Program-made: the position numbers and the translations under genes
Shown here: positions 44,010-46,149 of the stretch, in pieces
Position numbering within the stretch: the stretch's first letter is position 1
How the letters are laid out: each line of letters starts with the position of its first letter
Assembly (NCBI GenBank): GCA_023511655.1
Contig: JAIMBB010000011.1
Coordinates: 1 to 46,149, forward strand
DNA length: 46,149 nt
DNA from: Anaerolineae bacterium
Lineage (GTDB): Bacteria; Chloroflexota; Anaerolineae; J036; Brachytrichaceae
Direction: 5' to 3'
The notes under the pieces: model-generated
Database searches by the model: none
The model's input: only the letters and a program-made list of their open reading frames with translations
Told to the model about the DNA's origin: nothing

Positions 44010-45098
44010 TCAGTAGGCGTGGACCCTGGCTTCTGTTGCCTGTCCTTGCCAGTGATGCGCCACGTGGGCGATCACCTGCGCTGCGGTGGCCGCCTCTTCG
44101 CGCGAGACGTAGCAGTGGGTGACCAGACGGATGCGACGCGGCCCAACCGGCAACATTTTCACGCGCTCGGTTGCCGCGCGGCGGCACAGCTCGGCAGCAT
44201 CGAAGGGCAGGTCGGGATCGAGGTCGAAATACACCATGTTGGTCTTCACGCTGTCCAGGTTGACGCGCAGGCCAGCTATCCGGGCGAGGTGCGTTGCCAG
44301 CAGTCTGGCGTTGGCGTGGTCTTCACTCAGCCGCTCGACCATCTGCTCCAACGCCACGATGCCGGCGGCGGCGATCACGCCGGCCTGACGCATGCCCCCG
44401 CCCAGCATCTTGCGCCGCCGATGCGCCACCCGGATGAACGCCTTCGACCCGCACAGCAGCGAGCCGGCCGGTGCGCTCAATCCCTTGCTCAGGCAAAATG
44501 TGACACTGTCGGCGTGCTGCGTCAGCGCCTTCACGTCCACGTTCTGCGCGATAGCGGCGTTGAAGATGCGCGCGCCGTCAATGTGCAGCTTTAGTCCGCG
44601 CGCGTGGGCCAATGCGGCCACGCGCTCTGTGTATTCAGGCGTCAGGTAGGCCCCGCCCATCCGGTTGTGCGTATTCTCCAGCGCCACGACGCGCGTGATC
44701 GGGTAGTGAGCGTTATCGGGTCGGATGGCCGCTTCGATGTCCGCCAACGCAAGCGAGCCGTCCGGTTGGTTGGGTATGACATGCGGCAAGATGCCGCCCA
44801 CTGCCGACAGCCCGCCTGCCTCGTTGATATACGCGTGTGACCAATCGCCGACGATTGCCTCGTCGCCACGTTCGCAATGGGCTAGCAGCGCAGTCAGGTT
44901 GCCCATCGTCCCGCTGCTCACCAGGAGCGCCGCCTCATGGCCGAGTCGCTCGGCAGCCATCTCTTGCAGCCGGTTGACGGTGGGGTCTTCGCCGAATACG
45001 TCGTCGCCCACCTCGGCCGTCGCCATCGCCTCGCGCATGGCTGGGGTGGGCACGGTCAGCGTGTCGGAGCGGAGGTCAATGAAACCGTTGAGAGCCAT
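44010..45098 (-). CDS. Low-specificity L-threonine aldolase
   Basis: This 362-residue fold-type I PLP enzyme cleaves threonine or allo-threonine to glycine and acetaldehyde. It opens with [19 protein letters not shown] and has [15 protein letters not shown], the [11 protein letters not shown] cofactor-phosphate loop, H88 (stacking on PLP), D174 (HIDGAR) and the Schiff-base lysine K205 ([13 protein letters not shown]). All motifs are complete and the length is normal. It stands alone between the deacetylase gene and the toxin-antitoxin pair. Related beta-eliminating lyases share the fold, but the SKGLSAP motif supports aldolase. Confidence 0.95.
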   Translation of the reverse strand: MALNGFIDLRSDTLTVPTPAMREAMATAEVGDDVFGEDPTVNRLQEMAAERLGHEAALLVSSGTMGNLTALLAHCERGDEAIVGDWSHAYINEAGGLSAVGGILPHVIPNQPDGSLALADIEAAIRPDNAHYPITRVVALENTHNRMGGAYLTPEYTERVAALAHARGLKLHIDGARIFNAAIAQNVDVKALTQHADSVTFCLSKGLSAPAGSLLCGSKAFIRVAHRRRKMLGGGMRQAGVIAAAGIVALEQMVERLSEDHANARLLATHLARIAGLRVNLDSVKTNMVYFDLDPDLPFDAAELCRRAATERVKMLPVGPRRIRLVTHCYVSREEAATAAQVIAHVAHHWQGQATEARVHAY

Positions 45099-45169
45099 GC
45101 GCGGATTCTACTTGTCCGATCGCCGCGTCCGCGATCGCGCCGATCCCTCATCTGCGTTGATGACCGCCG

Positions 45170-45640
45170 TCACTCCGATATCTCCTGCAGGTAACGATCG
45201 AATCGCTGAAACTGGGGACGGTGCAAGGCTCTAAGTTTCATCGCTTTGCGCAGCACCAGTTGCAGACGATCGGCGTCCAATCGGATTGAGTAGGCATGCC
45301 GGAAGACGTGACGAAAGCGGCGTAGCTCGTCGAGCAAGTCGTAAGCGTCTTCATCTATGACCGCCGGGCGCAGTGGTGAAACATCGAGGCGCATGCGTTC
45401 AAGGAGTTGTGCATGCCACCTGTCAAGCGGGTCAATGGAATTCTCGAATGTGGAGGCGATGTTAACGAAAATGTTCTCGAAGGCGTTGTATAGGTTGTGC
45501 AGATGGTAAGCCACTACGATTAGCTCGTCGTCCGATGACTCGGAAGAAATTGGATGACGTTCGAGTTCCTTATAGATCCGCTCGATTGTGTCCAGGTCGC
45601 TGCGTATTGCGCCACGCAGCACGATGATTTTGTCATCCAT
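45170..45640 (-). CDS. HepT-like ribonuclease toxin
   Basis: This 156-residue helical protein of the HEPN group carries the RNase motif R-x4-H-x-Y as R110-HVFR-H115-A-Y117. In the studied HepT/MntA system the motif Tyr is AMPylated by the antitoxin to silence the RNase. It starts inside the end of the nucleotidyltransferase gene (8-base overlap), the typical coupling of these modules. Size is slightly larger than the usual 110-140 residues, with extra N-terminal helix sequence. The role may be stress response or phage defence. Confidence 0.82.
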   Translation of the reverse strand: MDDKIIVLRGAIRSDLDTIERIYKELERHPISSESSDDELIVVAYHLHNLYNAFENIFVNIASTFENSIDPLDRWHAQLLERMRLDVSPLRPAVIDEDAYDLLDELRRFRHVFRHAYSIRLDADRLQLVLRKAMKLRALHRPQFQRFDRYLQEISE

Positions 45641-45977
45641 ATACGCGCACTCCGCTTCGCAGCGCTGTGTCGGCGATGGCACCGGTCAATGGTCTCACAT
45701 CTACGTCGCGGTGCAGCGCCGCTTCGAGCGCTTTCCAAAACGCGCTTTCTTGTTCGACGGTATCACAGAGGACAGCCACGTCAATATCCGAGCGCGGGCC
45801 GAATCGGCCGGGCATCGTCACCGATCCGAAGAGAATTGCGCAGCGTAGGCCGGGATGCTCCGGCGCAAGCTGAGTGATCGCTTCTGTGGCGCGGTGCAAC
45901 CATGCCAGCCGCTCGGCTTCCCGAGCGGCCCACATGCGTTCCCGCCGGCGCCGATGAAACTCTTTCGCTGAAAGCAC
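45633..45977 (-). CDS. MntA-like nucleotidyltransferase antitoxin
   Basis: This minimal nucleotidyltransferase is partner of the HepT-like gene. The active-site motif is FGSVTMPGRFGPRSDIDVAV (G51, S52, D64, D66), with 11 rather than the canonical 10 residues between GS and DxD. I start at GTG 45977 (114 residues), which keeps the basic helix RRRRERMWAAREAERLAWL typical of the family; TTG 46055 or ATG 45935 are alternatives. It would neutralise the RNase by AMPylation. It precedes the toxin gene and overlaps it by eight bases. Confidence 0.82.
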   Translation of the reverse strand: MLSAKEFHRRRRERMWAAREAERLAWLHRATEAITQLAPEHPGLRCAILFGSVTMPGRFGPRSDIDVAVLCDTVEQESAFWKALEAALHRDVDVRPLTGAIADTALRSGVRVYG

Positions 45978-46116
45978 GGCACAGGCAATTCTAAATCCCG
46001 CGGTGAGCTGGCTGCATCGGGTGCGTTCACGAATAGGGGCAAGAACCTCCCGCAAGCTGCTTGCTTAAGTCGAGCCCAGACCTGCGGGAAGGCGGCTGTT
46101 GCTGCCCTACTTGCGC

Positions 46117-46138
46117 GGGCGACCACATAGGGTCGCCC
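46117..46138. repeat. Perfect 8-bp inverted repeat at window edge
   Basis: GGGCGACC (46117-46124) and GGTCGCCC (46131-46138) surround ACATAG. A second stem, TCCCGCA (46048-46054) with TGCGGGA (46083-46089), lies just before it. The 172 bases upstream of the toxin-antitoxin genes hold no gene I can support; the GGGCGACC element looks like a dispersed intergenic repeat, continuing beyond the window. Confidence 0.45.
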
Positions 46139-46149
46139 CTACAACGGGC

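Noticed and set aside
45818-46126. Minus-strand frame of about 100 codons before the antitoxin gene
   Set aside because: It overlaps the nucleotidyltransferase gene in another frame and the edge repeat, with no family features.

Overview
The window looks like chromosomal DNA of a GC-rich member of the Chloroflexota, probably Anaerolineae-like. This is inference from gene style: family 5 binding lipoproteins with long Pro/Thr/Ala linkers, a long SecA with a SEC-C tail, many peptide-type ABC importers next to Gfo/Idh/MocA oxidoreductases, SDRs and sugar isomerases, and many short degenerate repeat spacers. Coding density is high, and no gene-free stretch exceeds about 175 bases. There is no rRNA, CRISPR, transposase or phage gene.

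Layout. 1-6338 (+): a peptide-type ABC importer (binding protein cut by the window edge, two permeases, two ATPases), followed by a secreted clan GH-A glycosidase (6373-8064) and facing a second one (8083-9351, -). This may be an oligosaccharide uptake and hydrolysis locus. 9396-14503: an HNH nuclease, two membrane proteins, an oxidoreductase/sugar isomerase pair (11274-13322) and a DUF305 lipoprotein. 14640-18248 (-): secA, then a small Cys/Met/His-rich secreted or anchored protein that runs toward the DUF305 gene.

18353-32324 is the most interesting region. A creatininase-family amidohydrolase (-) and a YheO-type regulator (+) diverge from a palindromic double promoter. The regulator leads a 13-kb co-directional run: RidA, an M20-like protein with an eroded metal site, TPP-dependent dehydrogenase E1 alpha and beta, a free lipoyl domain, a binding protein with two permeases but no ATPase, an SDR, a P450, a second SDR lacking the catalytic Ser, and a deaminase/chlorohydrolase-type amidohydrolase. 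Together they suggest import and oxidative-hydrolytic breakdown of an unidentified, probably cyclic, nitrogen compound.

32338-46055 (-): a CAT-anticodon tRNA; a Gfo/Idh/MocA-Gfo/Idh/MocA-SDR operon; a MarR-controlled heterodimeric ABC exporter with one degenerate ATP site and a 41-bp dyad over the regulator start; a polar amino acid importer without ATPase; a HAD phosphatase with a PIG-L deacetylase; a threonine aldolase; and a HepT/MntA toxin-antitoxin pair.

A recurrent feature is a set of degenerate 7- or 9-bp tandem arrays at same-strand gene junctions. In most of them the unit flips to its reverse complement partway through, so the array can fold into a hairpin. At least nine lie at 1810, 2862, 4061, 9412, 12388, 23691, 26916, 37585 and 42989. 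Each has a different unit but a similar design, and several extend into the ends of coding regions.
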